Of a DNA stretch of 64,000 nucleotides, positions 38,447 to 49,420 are shown in pieces. The position numbers were made by a program, and so were the translations under genes. Source of the DNA: Alphaproteobacteria bacterium. Its GTDB lineage: Bacteria > Myxococcota_A > UBA796 > GCA-2862545. Each line of letters begins with the position of its first letter. Positions within the stretch are counted from its first letter, which is position 1. Location: positions 62,001 to 126,000 of the forward strand of contig JACKER010000019.1 of NCBI GenBank assembly GCA_020632925.1, in the 5' to 3' direction. The notes beneath the pieces are model-generated. The model saw only the letters and a list, made by a program, of their open reading frames with translations. It was not told the origin of the DNA and made no database searches.

Positions 38447-39790
38447 ATGCGCATCCTCGCCCTCATCGCGTTCCGGAACCTGGTCCAGGCGCGCACCCGC
38501 ACGACGCTGCTCGGCACCGCCATCGCGCTCGTCATGGCGATGCTGGTGCTGTTGCTCTCGCTCGCCGGCGGCATCGAGGACAACCTCGTGTTCTCGGCGA
38601 CCATGCTCTCGTCGGGACACGTGACCGTCGCCGGCTTCCACAAGTCCAAGCCCACCGACGCGGCACCCCTGGTGACGGAGGCCGCCGCCCTGCGCAAGGT
38701 GCTGGAGGCCAACACGCCCGGCCTCGACTACCTCGTCGAGCGGCAGCGCGGCTGGGCCAAGGTGATCAGCCCGCAGGGGACGGTGCAGTCGGGCCTGTCG
38801 GGCATCGACCCGGTGGCCGAGTGGCGGCTGCGCGACTCGCTCCACCTCGCGGCGGAGTCCGACTACGTGGACGGCGGCAGCGACGAGGTGCGCGGCACGC
38901 TCGAGACGCTGGGCCAGCCGGGTGGGCTGATGCTCTTCGCGAACCAGGCGAAGAAGCTGCACGCCCGCGTCGGCGACACGATCACGATCCAGACCGAGAC
39001 CCAGGGCGGCCAGACGAACACGATCGACCTGCAGGTCACGGCCGTGGCGCGCGACGTGGGGCTGCTCTCCACGTTCGCCACGTTCATGTCCGACCAGGAC
39101 GTGCGGACGCTCTACCAGCTCAACGAGGACACGACGGGCGCGTTCTGGCTCTATCTGAAGGACATCGACCGGTCCGAGGAGACGATGAACCACCTCCGGA
39201 CCGTGCTGGAGAAGGAGGGCTACGTGGTGATGGACCACGTCCCCGCCCCGTTCTTCTTCAAGTTCGACACCGTGTCCGGCGAGGACTGGGTCGGTCAGCG
39301 CATCGATCTGACGACCTGGGAGGACGAGGTCAGCTTCCTGACCTGGATCCTGACGGCGTTCGACACGCTGACCTGGATGATGTCGGTCATCCTGCTCGCG
39401 ATCATCGCCGTCGGCATCATGAACGCGCTGTACAACGCGGTCCGCGAGCGCACGCGCGAGCTCGGCACGCTCCGCGCGATCGGCATGACCCGCCGCCAGG
39501 TGCTCGCGCTCGTGCTGCTCGAAGCGCTGCTGCTCGGGCTGATGGCCACGGGGGTGGGCGCGGTCATCGGCTCGGGGGTCGCGCTGACGCTCGACGCGAT
39601 GGCCATCGACCCCGGGCTCGACGCGTTGCGCATCATCCTGCTCGCCGACCAGCTCCACCTCGTGGTGCGGCCGCTCGCCGTGGGCAGCGCCATCGTGCTG
39701 CTGACGCTGCTGACCGGCGTGGCCGCGCTCTGGCCCGCGTTCCGGGCGGCCCGCCTGAAGCCCGTGACCGCCATGCAGCACGCCGAGTAG
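38447..39790 (+). CDS. FtsX-family ABC permease
   Basis: A 447-residue partner permease with the same topology: an N-terminal helix near 20-45, a periplasmic domain of about 240 residues, then three helices. The coupling loop reads RERTRELGTLRAIGMTRRQV, as in LolC/LolE. The ATG at 38447 has GGGAGGGAG upstream and is 2 nt after the first permease. A heterodimeric LolCE-like pair with the preceding LolD-like ATPase is the simplest reading. Confidence 0.9.
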   Translation: MRILALIAFRNLVQARTRTTLLGTAIALVMAMLVLLLSLAGGIEDNLVFSATMLSSGHVTVAGFHKSKPTDAAPLVTEAAALRKVLEANTPGLDYLVERQRGWAKVISPQGTVQSGLSGIDPVAEWRLRDSLHLAAESDYVDGGSDEVRGTLETLGQPGGLMLFANQAKKLHARVGDTITIQTETQGGQTNTIDLQVTAVARDVGLLSTFATFMSDQDVRTLYQLNEDTTGAFWLYLKDIDRSEETMNHLRTVLEKEGYVVMDHVPAPFFFKFDTVSGEDWVGQRIDLTTWEDEVSFLTWILTAFDTLTWMMSVILLAIIAVGIMNALYNAVRERTRELGTLRAIGMTRRQVLALVLLEALLLGLMATGVGAVIGSGVALTLDAMAIDPGLDALRIILLADQLHLVVRPLAVGSAIVLLTLLTGVAALWPAFRAARLKPVTAMQHAE

Positions 39791-39794
39791 CTCG

Positions 39795-41573
39795 GTGGAT
39801 CCCGCCTTCGCCGAGATCGTGGCGGCGTGGCGTGGCGCGCTGTGGGGTTGGGCGCCGACGATGGCGCTGGGGGTGCTGCTGTGCACGCTGCTGCTCGCCC
39901 TCCGCGAGCGGCTCGCGCGCGCCTGGCCGCTGGTGGTCGGGGTCGCGCTCGCCATCGGGCTGGGCTTCGTGTGGTCGCAGGCCGCGCTCACCGACGACGC
40001 GGCGATCACCCTGCGGTACAGCGACCACGTGCTCCGCGGGCTCGGCCCGGTGTGGAACGTCGGGCAGCGGGTGGAGGGCATCACCAACTTCGGCTGGATG
40101 CTGCTGCAGGTGGCGCTCGGGCTCTGCGGGATGCGCCTCGAGCACGCCGCGCTGCTGCTCTCGCTCCTCGGCTACCTGCTGCTCGTGGGTGCGGTGCTGC
40201 TGGTCGAGCGCACGCTGGACCCGAAGGCGCCGCCCCTCGCGACCGCACTGATCGCGGTGCAGATCGTGGTGACGGCGTTCGGGACGACGGGCCTCGAGTC
40301 GGACGCGGCCGCCGGGCTCGTCGTGCTCGGCGCCGCCCTGATCCTGCGCGCGAGCCGCCCTCGCGACGCGCTGCTGGCCGGGCTCTGCTTCGCGTGGTCG
40401 GGCCTGTTCCACCTCGATCACCTGCTCGCGGGCGCGCTCGCCGGCGGCTGGCTGCTCCTCCGCCACCGCGCGATGGGCCCCGAGGACCGCCGCTCCCTGC
40501 TGGCCTACGGCCTCGGCCTCCTCCCCTACCCGCTCGTCCACGGCTGGAAGGTCTGGTACTACGGCGTCTGGTTGCCCAACACGTTCTGGGCCAAGTCCGG
40601 CGACCTCTGGTATCCATCGCAGGGCCTCGTCTACGAGCTCGTCCAGGCGCTGTCGTCCAACCACTGGCTGCTGCTCCCCACGGTGCTCGCCTGGCCGTGG
40701 CTCGCGCGGGGCCGGGAGCGGGCGCTGGCGCTGTGGGCGCTCGTGTTCGCGGTCGGGTGGCACCTGTACCTGATGAAGGTCGGCGGCGACTTCATGACCG
40801 GGCGCTTCCTGATCCCGCTGATCCCGTGGACGTTGATCGCGGGTGCCCGGACCGCGTCGCTGCTCACGGCCCGATCGGTGCCCGCTGGCCTGCTCGTGGC
40901 CGTGCTCCTCGGGCTCGGCACGCGCGGGGTGAGCCTGTTCCCACCCGGAGGGATGTCGTGGTACCTGGCGGACGAGAACACGGTCTACCCGCTGGTCAGC
41001 GTGTTCCCGCCCGTCGTCGACCACCACGGGTTCCGGCAGGGGCTGTTCTTCCACCGGGTGTTCGTCGAGCGCGACCTGCACCCGATCCTGGCGACGACGG
41101 GCATCGGGTGGGTGGGGTTCTACTCGGACCTCGAGGTGGTCGACCTCGTGGGCCTCACCGAGCCCGAGATCGCCGCGTTGCCCATCCATCGGCGCGGCAA
41201 GCCGGGCCACGAGAAGAACCCGTCGTTCGAGTGGCTCGACGCCCGCGGCGTGGACTTCATCCGCTGGTACCAGCCGAGCCGCCCCTGGGACCCGCTGCAG
41301 CGCGCGGACTTCGAGGGCGACGGCGACCGCTGGTGGGTCTGGCGCTACGACCCCGAGCTGATGGAGCAGATCCACGCCCGCGTGCCCGAGATCAAGATCC
41401 TGCGGCCGAGGGCCTGGATCCGGCAGAACGCCGTGCGTTCACCGGGGAAGGACCGAGAGGACGCGCTGCAGCGGCTCGAGGCGATGGACCACTACTACTT
41501 CTCGATGGTGCCCGAGGAGGCGCCGTTGCGGGAGCGGATCGTGGCCAGGATCGACCACCTCTGGCCACCATGA
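39795..41573 (+). CDS. GT-C-like polytopic membrane protein
   Basis: A 592-residue protein with about ten membrane helices and a soluble C-terminal third. An N-terminal loop has LTDDAAITLRYSDHVLRG, then VWNVGQRVEGITNFGW. The acidic DD pair and the R-V-E-G/A-x-T motif resemble GT-C glycosyltransferases such as mycobacterial AftB, which use polyprenyl-linked sugars. GGDFMTGRFLIPLIPW in a later loop supports this. The soluble part (IHRRGKPGHEKNPSFEWLDA) is not recognised. It follows the permease by 4 nt. Sugar donor and acceptor are unknown; a non-enzymatic role is possible. Confidence 0.65.
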   Translation: MDPAFAEIVAAWRGALWGWAPTMALGVLLCTLLLALRERLARAWPLVVGVALAIGLGFVWSQAALTDDAAITLRYSDHVLRGLGPVWNVGQRVEGITNFGWMLLQVALGLCGMRLEHAALLLSLLGYLLLVGAVLLVERTLDPKAPPLATALIAVQIVVTAFGTTGLESDAAAGLVVLGAALILRASRPRDALLAGLCFAWSGLFHLDHLLAGALAGGWLLLRHRAMGPEDRRSLLAYGLGLLPYPLVHGWKVWYYGVWLPNTFWAKSGDLWYPSQGLVYELVQALSSNHWLLLPTVLAWPWLARGRERALALWALVFAVGWHLYLMKVGGDFMTGRFLIPLIPWTLIAGARTASLLTARSVPAGLLVAVLLGLGTRGVSLFPPGGMSWYLADENTVYPLVSVFPPVVDHHGFRQGLFFHRVFVERDLHPILATTGIGWVGFYSDLEVVDLVGLTEPEIAALPIHRRGKPGHEKNPSFEWLDARGVDFIRWYQPSRPWDPLQRADFEGDGDRWWVWRYDPELMEQIHARVPEIKILRPRAWIRQNAVRSPGKDREDALQRLEAMDHYYFSMVPEEAPLRERIVARIDHLWPP

Positions 41574-41693
41574 GCTCTGCCGAGGGGAGACGACTCCTCT
41601 CCCTCCGCAACAACGTGGCCGCCTTGAACATGGAGTAGGCTGTCGGCTGACCGACGGACACATCGTGTGTCGGCCCGGGTCAGTCGAGCGTCC

Positions 41694-42050
41694 ATGCGCC
41701 CCCCATTCGACGCGGCCATCACGATCAGCTGCACCGACCGTACCCGATCGGCGAAGTTCTACACCGAGGTGTTGGGCGCGGTACTCGAACCCGATCAAGA
41801 GCTGATCGGCTGTTGGTGGTACCGACTCGGCCCATTGCGAATCAGCCTGCTGCCCAATGCGCGCCTGCCCTCGCCCGTCGACCGTTTCCCCGACCAAGCC
41901 GAGTTCCTGCTGTGGCTGGACGTTGAACGTGACGACCTGGCTCGGATCCGCGCGGCAGCGGACGCGCAGGGCGGGCTGTTGCAAGACCACGATTCGATGG
42001 TCGTCGTCCGCGATCCGGACGGGCTTCTGATCGAGGTCTGGGCTCGGTAG
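41694..42050 (+). CDS. VOC (glyoxalase-like) domain protein
   Basis: A 118-residue single-domain protein of the vicinal oxygen chelate fold. It opens AAITISCTDRTRSAKFYTEVLG and ends VVVRDPDGLLIEVWAR, the usual beta-alpha-beta ends; the final E-x-W places one likely metal ligand. Half of the active site is in this chain, so it should dimerise. The substrate is unknown. The ATG at 41694 has no strong ribosome site; GTG 41667 is possible, and a TAGGCT box lies at 41636. Third-position GC is somewhat lower than in nearby genes. Confidence 0.82.
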   Translation: MRPPFDAAITISCTDRTRSAKFYTEVLGAVLEPDQELIGCWWYRLGPLRISLLPNARLPSPVDRFPDQAEFLLWLDVERDDLARIRAAADAQGGLLQDHDSMVVVRDPDGLLIEVWAR

Positions 42051-42586
42051 TTCTCGGTCTCGCGTCACAGCGTGACCACCCGGCCGGAGCTCCGCCGTTC
42101 GGGAGTTCCACGCGCCTGCTCCCGTGGGCGCGACCGGCAGGGAAGCAACGGTTATCCATCGCCATGGGGATCGATGTCTCCTTCGTGGTCGAACGGGCAT
42201 CACCGGCGGGGTGGGTGCCGCCGATGGAGCTTCGGCCGTCGTTCAGGCAGGTGACGCCAACGCATCCGGCGCGCGAATGTATCGAAACCGATTCCTGGTC
42301 TCTGGGGAGTCCGTTCGCGTCATTGTTTGGGTGTTGGCCGACCAGCCCTACGCCGACGACATCAGGCTCGTGGTGACCATCGGATGACAGGCGCCCGGGG
42401 GGGTTCGCGGACCGGTATGCGAACGATAGGCGGGTCGTCCGTCCTCACCGCGTGGGGTGGACCGTCGCCGGTTCGTGGGCCGGCGAGCTCGAGCCGGCCG
42501 CACACCGAGTTGACATCACACCCGTCGAGCGATGCGCGCAGGTTGCCAAGAGGTTGGTGTAGCCTGCATCTTCACGTGAGGATCCG
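42051..42586. other. Gene-poor interval of 536 bp with slightly atypical composition
   Basis: No convincing complete gene. Two overlapping frames exist (42124-42387 and 42164-42376), both with poor codon use for this genome. The second begins MGIDVSFVVERASPAGWVPP, which looks like the N-terminus of a real protein, and then loses coherence, so it may be the remnant of a decayed gene. A possible -10 (TAGCCT, 42560-42565) serves the FG-GAP gene at 42587. No tRNA, terminator or insertion sequence end was recognised. Confidence 0.5.
42164..42376 (+). pseudogene. Possible gene remnant
   Basis: A 70-residue frame starting at ATG 42164 with no ribosome site. The first 30 residues (MGIDVSFVVERASPAGWVPP...) have reasonable composition. 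The last 30 are Ser/Pro/Thr/Trp-rich (LFGCWPTSPTPTTSGSW) and look frame-disrupted. A read into another frame after about 42260 is possible. The evidence is weak. Confidence 0.25.
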
Positions 42587-45421
42587 ATGCTCCTTCCGCT
42601 CGTCGTCCAGGTAGCCCTCGCCCTCCCCACCGACACCGACGGTGATGGTGTCCCCGATGGCAGCGACACCTGCGTGTTCGTCGCCAATCCGGGTCAGGCC
42701 GATGGGGACGGCGACGGTACGGGTGATGCCTGCGACGTGTGTCCGGGGCCAGGCAACGGGTTGGAGCGGTTTCGCGACGTCGGTGTGGTGCAGGCCCTCG
42801 TCGGGGCGCGCCAGGGCGTCGCGGTCGACTTCGACGGTGACGGCGACGAGGACCTGGTCGCGGATGGGGCCTGGTTCCCCAACCTCGGGGGCGGCGCGTT
42901 CGGGGCGTCGATCGCGACCGGGGTCGACATCGAGGTGACGCCCGACCTGGACGGCGACGGGCGACCGGATCTCCTCGGCGAGCAGAACGGGTCGCTCGTC
43001 TGGGTGCGCAACCTCGGCGGCGGTGTGCTCGGCGGGGCCGTCGTGATCGACACCTTCTCCTGGTCGGACGTGGCCGTCGCGGATCTCGACGGTGACGGCG
43101 ACCTCGACGTCGTGGCGGCGGACCGGGGCGCCCGCGTGGGCGCGCAGCTCAAGTGGTACGCCAACACGGGCGGCGCGTTCTCGGGTCCCCAGGTGATCCG
43201 GGCCGACGACGCGGGCTTCGAGCAGGTGGAGGTCGGGGACTTCGACATGGACGGTCGCGTCGATGTCATGGTGATCGGCGGGAGTGGTGACGAGGGTTGG
43301 TACCGCAACCTCGGCCCGGTCCTCGGCTGGGGCTCGTTCCGGCCGATCGCCACGTTCCGGCACGGGCTCACGGACCTCGACGACTTCGACGTCGCGGACA
43401 TGGACGGGGACGGCGACCCGGACCTGCTGTTCCAGGGGTGGAACGGGGTCGGCCTGTCCTACCTGGAGAACAACGGGCACGGCATCTTCGCGCCGCCGGT
43501 CGTCCTCCAGCGGAACCAGGGGCTGGTCTTGCAGGGTCGCGTCACCCTCGGCGACGTGGACGGTGACGACGACCTCGATCTGGCCTGGCTCGAGTCGGGT
43601 GGGCCCTCCCCGCGGCTCCGATGGCTCGAGAACCACGGTGGTCGGTTCGACTCGCCCGTGCTCCTGCAGACCTACCAGGTCCGGCAGCCGACCCCGCTGT
43701 TCATCGACCTCGACGGAGACGGCGCGCTCGACCTGCTCACGCTCGACGACGCGGTGGCCTTCGGCAACCTGGTGTGCGCCAACCTGGACTCGGACGGTGA
43801 CGGCCTGCGCGATTGCGAAGAGCTGCTCCTGGTGGGGACCGACGCCTCCATCGCGGACACGGATGGTGACGGGCTCTCCGACGGCGCCGAGCAGGCAGCG
43901 GGCGCGGATCCGTTCGATCCGGACACGGATGGGGACGGTGTGTTGGACGGTGTCGACCCCTGTCCCGCCGACGTGCTCGACGATCAAGACGGCGACGGGC
44001 TGTGCGACGGGTTCGACACCTGCCCCACGACCGTCGATCCCCTCCAGGGTGACTTCGACCTCGACGGCGTCGGTGACGCCTGCGATCAGTGCCTCGGCGC
44101 CGACGTGACGGGCGATCCAGACGGCGACGGTCTCTGCGACTCGGTCGACAACTGCCCACTCGTCCCCGGCCTCGTGCTGCGCGACCGTGACGACGACCAG
44201 GTGGGCGACCTGTGCGACACCTGCCCGACGGACCCCAACGAGGACGGGCTGCGCCGGTTCACGTACGAGACCTACGGCGCCCTGTGCACCACCTACCTCT
44301 GCGCGGGCCAGCGCTTCTCGGCCGCGTGGGCGGTGAACCTCGACGGCGACGGTGACGAGGACCTCGTCTCCTTCATGGTCGACCAGCCCGGCTCCGGGGA
44401 GCTGTGGTGGAACGAGAACCCCGGCGGTGGGGCCTTTGGTCTCACCGGCACGCCGACGGGCATCCGGTCGACCGCGCTCGTGGACATCGCGTTCGGCGAC
44501 GTCGATCTGGATGGCGACACCGACATCGTCACGATCTCCGACGCCGATCTGGTCCTGCTGCACGTCAACGACGGGACGGGGAGCTTCCCGCTGCACCTCT
44601 CCGTGAGCTCGAGCGGTGGTGCCGTGGCCGTGGCGGCGGGCGACCTCGACGGGGACGGCGACCTGGACGGCGTGGTGGCCTACGCCGACCTGAACCGGGT
44701 GGTCGCGTTCGACAACCAGCTGGGCGCGCTCGGCGCCGCGGCGGCAGCGACCGGACTGAGCGGGCTTCGGGACGTCGTGTTGGCGGACCTCGACGGGGAC
44801 GGCGACCTGGACCTGGTGGCGGCCGCGGACGGCGGCCTGTGGGAGGCGGAACGGATCGGAGGGGGTTGGGGCCCGGCCACGTCGATCGTGGGGAGCGTCG
44901 ATCCGATCACGGTCCTCGAGGTCGGCGACGTGGACGGTGACGGCGACCCGGATCTCGCCTGGGTCGACGCCACCGGCGTGTGGGTCGCAGACAACGACGG
45001 CACCTGGTCCCGGGTCACTCGCGTGAGCACGGACGCCGCCGTCTCGCTGCGGGTCGACGACACGGACGGGGATGGCGACGCCGATCTCGGTTGGATCACG
45101 ACGAGCCGCGAGGCCGTGTTCGTCGAGAGCCACGGCGGGCTGTTGGATGCTCCCGAGCGGTTCGGGCCGGCGGACAGCTTGGACTTCGGGGACCTGAACG
45201 GCGACGGCTACGACGAGGCCGTGACCGCCAACGTCGTCGTGATCTACCGCGAGCCGTCGGCGTGCGCGCTCGACGACACCGACGGCGACGGGCTGCACGA
45301 CGGCGAGGAGCTCCGCGTCACGGGCACCTCCGTCACCGCCGCGGACACCGACGGCGGCGGCACGACCGACGAGCAGGAGCTCATCCTCGGTCGCGATCCG
45401 CTCGATCCCTCGGACGACTGA
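42587..45421 (+). CDS. Secreted FG-GAP/VCBS and thrombospondin type 3 repeat protein
   Basis: A 944-residue secreted protein. The signal peptide is MLLPLVVQVALALP, and the ATG at 42587 follows GAGGATC. It alternates thrombospondin type 3 calcium-binding segments (for example DTDGDGVPDGSDTC and DQDGDGLCDGFDTC) with blocks of FG-GAP/VCBS repeats (DLDGDGDLDVV-type). This suggests two seven-bladed propellers (about 60-390 and 560-880) joined by calcium-binding linkers. Many cysteine pairs sit in the type 3 segments. The C-terminus has DGDGLHDGEELRVTGTS-like repeats and no sorting tail. Such proteins are usually surface or extracellular adhesins in myxobacteria; the ligand is unknown. Confidence 0.9.
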   Translation: MLLPLVVQVALALPTDTDGDGVPDGSDTCVFVANPGQADGDGDGTGDACDVCPGPGNGLERFRDVGVVQALVGARQGVAVDFDGDGDEDLVADGAWFPNLGGGAFGASIATGVDIEVTPDLDGDGRPDLLGEQNGSLVWVRNLGGGVLGGAVVIDTFSWSDVAVADLDGDGDLDVVAADRGARVGAQLKWYANTGGAFSGPQVIRADDAGFEQVEVGDFDMDGRVDVMVIGGSGDEGWYRNLGPVLGWGSFRPIATFRHGLTDLDDFDVADMDGDGDPDLLFQGWNGVGLSYLENNGHGIFAPPVVLQRNQGLVLQGRVTLGDVDGDDDLDLAWLESGGPSPRLRWLENHGGRFDSPVLLQTYQVRQPTPLFIDLDGDGALDLLTLDDAVAFGNLVCANLDSDGDGLRDCEELLLVGTDASIADTDGDGLSDGAEQAAGADPFDPDTDGDGVLDGVDPCPADVLDDQDGDGLCDGFDTCPTTVDPLQGDFDLDGVGDACDQCLGADVTGDPDGDGLCDSVDNCPLVPGLVLRDRDDDQVGDLCDTCPTDPNEDGLRRFTYETYGALCTTYLCAGQRFSAAWAVNLDGDGDEDLVSFMVDQPGSGELWWNENPGGGAFGLTGTPTGIRSTALVDIAFGDVDLDGDTDIVTISDADLVLLHVNDGTGSFPLHLSVSSSGGAVAVAAGDLDGDGDLDGVVAYADLNRVVAFDNQLGALGAAAAATGLSGLRDVVLADLDGDGDLDLVAAADGGLWEAERIGGGWGPATSIVGSVDPITVLEVGDVDGDGDPDLAWVDATGVWVADNDGTWSRVTRVSTDAAVSLRVDDTDGDGDADLGWITTSREAVFVESHGGLLDAPERFGPADSLDFGDLNGDGYDEAVTANVVVIYREPSACALDDTDGDGLHDGEELRVTGTSVTAADTDGGGTTDEQELILGRDPLDPSDD

Positions 45422-45463
45422 CGGACCGCGAGGGCCCGGTCTACGAAGGGTATGCGCGGGTCA

Positions 45464-46636
45464 TCAGCGCCGGATGGCGTCGAGCCGGGCGACAGCACGG
45501 TCCAGGTCGTCGGGGCCCGAGAGGAACCGCCCGTCGAGCGAGGGCACGTCGTCGGCGAGGCCAGAGCGGTCACGCAGGCGGCGGGCGCGGCGCACGATCC
45601 GGTGGTGGACGACGTGGTAGCCGAAGCGGAACAGGGCGTCGGTCGTCCCCGCGGGGCCCACGACGGCCTCACCCACGCGGCACACCGCCAGCACCGCCCG
45701 CGCCGCCTCCTCCAGCGTGGGCGCGCGCCCGCCCAACACGCACCCGGCGAGCACCACCTGCACCAGGAAACCGAGCTCCTCGGGCCGCGCGCCCGCCAGG
45801 CCCGCTCGCGCGACGCCCTGCGCCGAGGGCGGGTGCTGGTGGTCCCAGTCGCGGAAGTAGGCGGCGGCCACCGGGTCACGCCCCACGAAGGCCCGCTGGG
45901 TCTCGAGGTCCACGTCCGTCGCGAGCGCCAGGAAGCTGCGCGCCGCGTGGGGGGCAACGAAGCCCTCTCGCGCCCGGCGGTCCTCGCGCTCCAGCGCCGC
46001 CTCCTCCTCCGCCTCGCCCTCGTCGAGCAACGCGTCCCTCAGGCCCTGGTCGGCGACCAGGCGGTCGGTGAGCTCCCGGCAGCGGTCGAGCAGGGCGTCG
46101 AGGTCGGTCGGGTGGCGGTCGGCCAGCTCCGCCAGCGCCTGCACGAGCGCGTCCCACCCGTCGAGCCCGCGCCCCACGACCAGGTGGTCACCGAGCTCGA
46201 GCTGGGGCTGGTCGTCGATCGCGGGGTCCATCAGGCCGCGCGCCACGGCGAGCCAGAGCTCGTCGGTGTCGAACACCAGGGCCTGGCGGAACAGCCCGAG
46301 CACCACCAGCTCCTGGGGCGCCTCGGCGAGGCGGTCGGCCGCGAGCGCGGGGTCGACTTCCACCAGCGCTTCGAGCCACGTCAGGAAGCGTCCGGCGTCG
46401 AAGCGCTCGTCCTGCCCGGCGCGGGGAACCAGCCAGAGCTCGGCGTCCAGCACCGCCAGCACCTGCTCGGGCGTGGCGAGCGCGAGCCAGTGCCCGGCGT
46501 CCGCGAGCCCGACCCGCGCCACCAGCGCCTGCATCCCGTCGGTGCCGAGCTCGGCCACGGCGGTCGCGAGGGCGGCGTCATCCAGGAGATCCAGCGCGGC
46601 GCGCCCCTCGTGGTGGACCAGGTCGTCGGACGGCAT
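45464..46636 (-). CDS. DUF6178-like protein
   Basis: A 390-residue soluble, helix-rich acidic protein. The open frame reaches 47458, but the real start is the ATG at 46636, preceded by GGAGGT. It repeats motifs such as LVARVGLADAGHWLALATPE and LLDRCRELTDRLVADQ, and ends with DVPSLDGRFLSGPDD. This matches the general character of DUF6178 proteins, found mainly in Myxococcota and other former Deltaproteobacteria. No catalytic residues are evident. The family call is from memory of the pattern and should be tested by profile search. Confidence 0.55.
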   Translation of the reverse strand: MPSDDLVHHEGRAALDLLDDAALATAVAELGTDGMQALVARVGLADAGHWLALATPEQVLAVLDAELWLVPRAGQDERFDAGRFLTWLEALVEVDPALAADRLAEAPQELVVLGLFRQALVFDTDELWLAVARGLMDPAIDDQPQLELGDHLVVGRGLDGWDALVQALAELADRHPTDLDALLDRCRELTDRLVADQGLRDALLDEGEAEEEAALEREDRRAREGFVAPHAARSFLALATDVDLETQRAFVGRDPVAAAYFRDWDHQHPPSAQGVARAGLAGARPEELGFLVQVVLAGCVLGGRAPTLEEAARAVLAVCRVGEAVVGPAGTTDALFRFGYHVVHHRIVRRARRLRDRSGLADDVPSLDGRFLSGPDDLDRAVARLDAIRR

Positions 46637-46746
46637 GCGAGCACCTCCACACGTCCGGTTCGCACGCGGGCGCCGCACCGTCCCCCTGCCCGTTCGCCGG
46701 GTTGTGCGGAGTGTCCGCCTCTGCCATGGTTCTGTGGGTGGCGAGC

Positions 46747-47204
46747 TCAGGCTCCCCAGTAGCCGAAGCCGCCCAGGCTCCCACTGTAGGCGGCGAGCCC
46801 CAGTCCGGTCAGTCCGCCGAGGATGCCCACGGTGACGCCGACGGCGGTGGCGACCTGGGTCTCCTTCCGCCGCCGCTGCGCCTGCTCGACCGCCAGGTGG
46901 GGCAACGACTCGCGCATGTCCTCGGACAACGTGTGGAGGGGGATCTGCACGCGACCACAAGGCACGCCGACCTCGACCGTGTTCCAGTACGTACCCACCA
47001 ACCAGCCTTCCAGGCGCTGTCCGTCGGCCAGCGTCCAGACCTCCCTGCGCAGCGGCGCCGCCAGCCCGCACGGACGAGCGCGTTCGACCACCTCGATCCC
47101 GGAGCCGTGGTCGAGGGCCAGCGTCTGACGAGCGTGCCCGGTCCAGTACCAGCCGAGCATGGGCTGCTGGGGGAGCTCGGTGGTGCCGGGGGCGTGGCCC
47201 AGGC

Positions 47205-47208
<4 letters not shown>
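46747..47208 (-). CDS. Hypothetical protein with C-terminal membrane helix
   Basis: A 153-residue protein. The GTG at 47208 overlaps the stop of the dehydrogenase gene (GTGA), the coupling form seen repeatedly here; an ATG at 47160 is an alternative. Residues 17-100 contain WYWTGHARQTLALDHG and a strand-rich region with RLEGWLVGTYWNTVEV. A charged helix (AVEQAQRRRKETQVAT) then leads to a Gly-rich hydrophobic end, VGVTVGILGGLTGLGLAAYS. It may be tail-anchored. No family recognised. Confidence 0.6.
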
Positions 47209-48827
<1,619 letters not shown>

Positions 48828-48879
48828 GGGACCTCCACGTGGAGCCGCGTTGTAACCCGTCGTACCCGACAGCTTCTGG

Positions 48880-48885
48880 TAGACT
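48880..48885 (+). promoter_or_regulatory. -10 element TAGACT, predicted leaderless transcript
   Basis: CTGGTAGACT ends 6 nt before the GTG at 48892. There is no Shine-Dalgarno sequence between them, so the mRNA probably starts at the initiation codon. Confidence 0.55.
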
Positions 48886-48891
48886 CGACGC

Positions 48892-49368
48892 GTGGATCCG
48901 ACGCTCCTGATCGCGCTCCTCGCAGCGACGCTGTCCATCATCCTGCTGGTGGTGATGGTGGTGCTGCTCGTCCTGCTGGCGGCGGTGGTGCTCCGATCCC
49001 GACGTGCGCGAGCCGAGCCCGCACCGGTCCCCGCGCCCGCGGCGAGCGCGGCGGTCGTCGCCCCCTCGCCTCCCCGGGCGGACCCGGCGGTGGTCAAGAC
49101 GACCGAGCAGCCGCGGTCCGCCGAGCCCCCGAGCAACATGATCGGGTTCTTCGACGACGAGTCCAGCGTCCCCAACCTGGACAAGCGACCGGGGCTCTTC
49201 AACTCGGGGGTCCCCGCGTCCGCCTTCAACTCGGTGCCGCCACAGCGCTTCGACGAGGAGTCGGACGGCAACGACGGCGAGGCGACCGAGATCTTCAGCG
49301 CGTCCCAGCTCGGCGCCGAGTTCGCCGAGTTCCTCGAGGACGACGAGCCGAGCGGGCGCCTCCGATAG
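48892..49368 (+). CDS. Single-helix membrane protein with acidic tail
   Basis: A 158-residue protein. Residues about 5-35 are one long membrane helix (LLIALLAATLSIILLVVMVV, continuing), then RSRRARAEP as a cytoplasmic anchor. A Pro/Ala linker follows, then an acidic region with FFDDESSVPNLDKRPG and FLEDDEPSG. The charge distribution puts the long tail in the cytoplasm. No family recognised. The start GTG is directly behind a -10-like box. Confidence 0.6.
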   Translation: MDPTLLIALLAATLSIILLVVMVVLLVLLAAVVLRSRRARAEPAPVPAPAASAAVVAPSPPRADPAVVKTTEQPRSAEPPSNMIGFFDDESSVPNLDKRPGLFNSGVPASAFNSVPPQRFDEESDGNDGEATEIFSASQLGAEFAEFLEDDEPSGRLR

Positions 49369-49408
49369 CCACGTCAGCGGCCGTCATCGCCCTCCGAGCG
49401 GGCGCGGG

Positions 49409-49414
49409 TAGGTT
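49409..49414 (+). promoter_or_regulatory. -10 element TAGGTT, predicted leaderless transcript
   Basis: CGGGTAGGTT ends 6 nt before the ATG at 49421, with no room for a ribosome site. Confidence 0.5.
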
Positions 49415-49420
49415 GAGCCC

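Noticed and set aside
41570..41638. 22-codon frame overlapping the GT-C-like gene stop (ATGA)
   Set aside because: Too short to judge, no homology, and the region contains a GAGGGGAGA/TCTCCCTC hairpin that is more likely a weak terminator.
42124..42387. 87-residue frame in the gene-poor interval
   Set aside because: Codon use is unlike that of genes here and it has no ribosome site.
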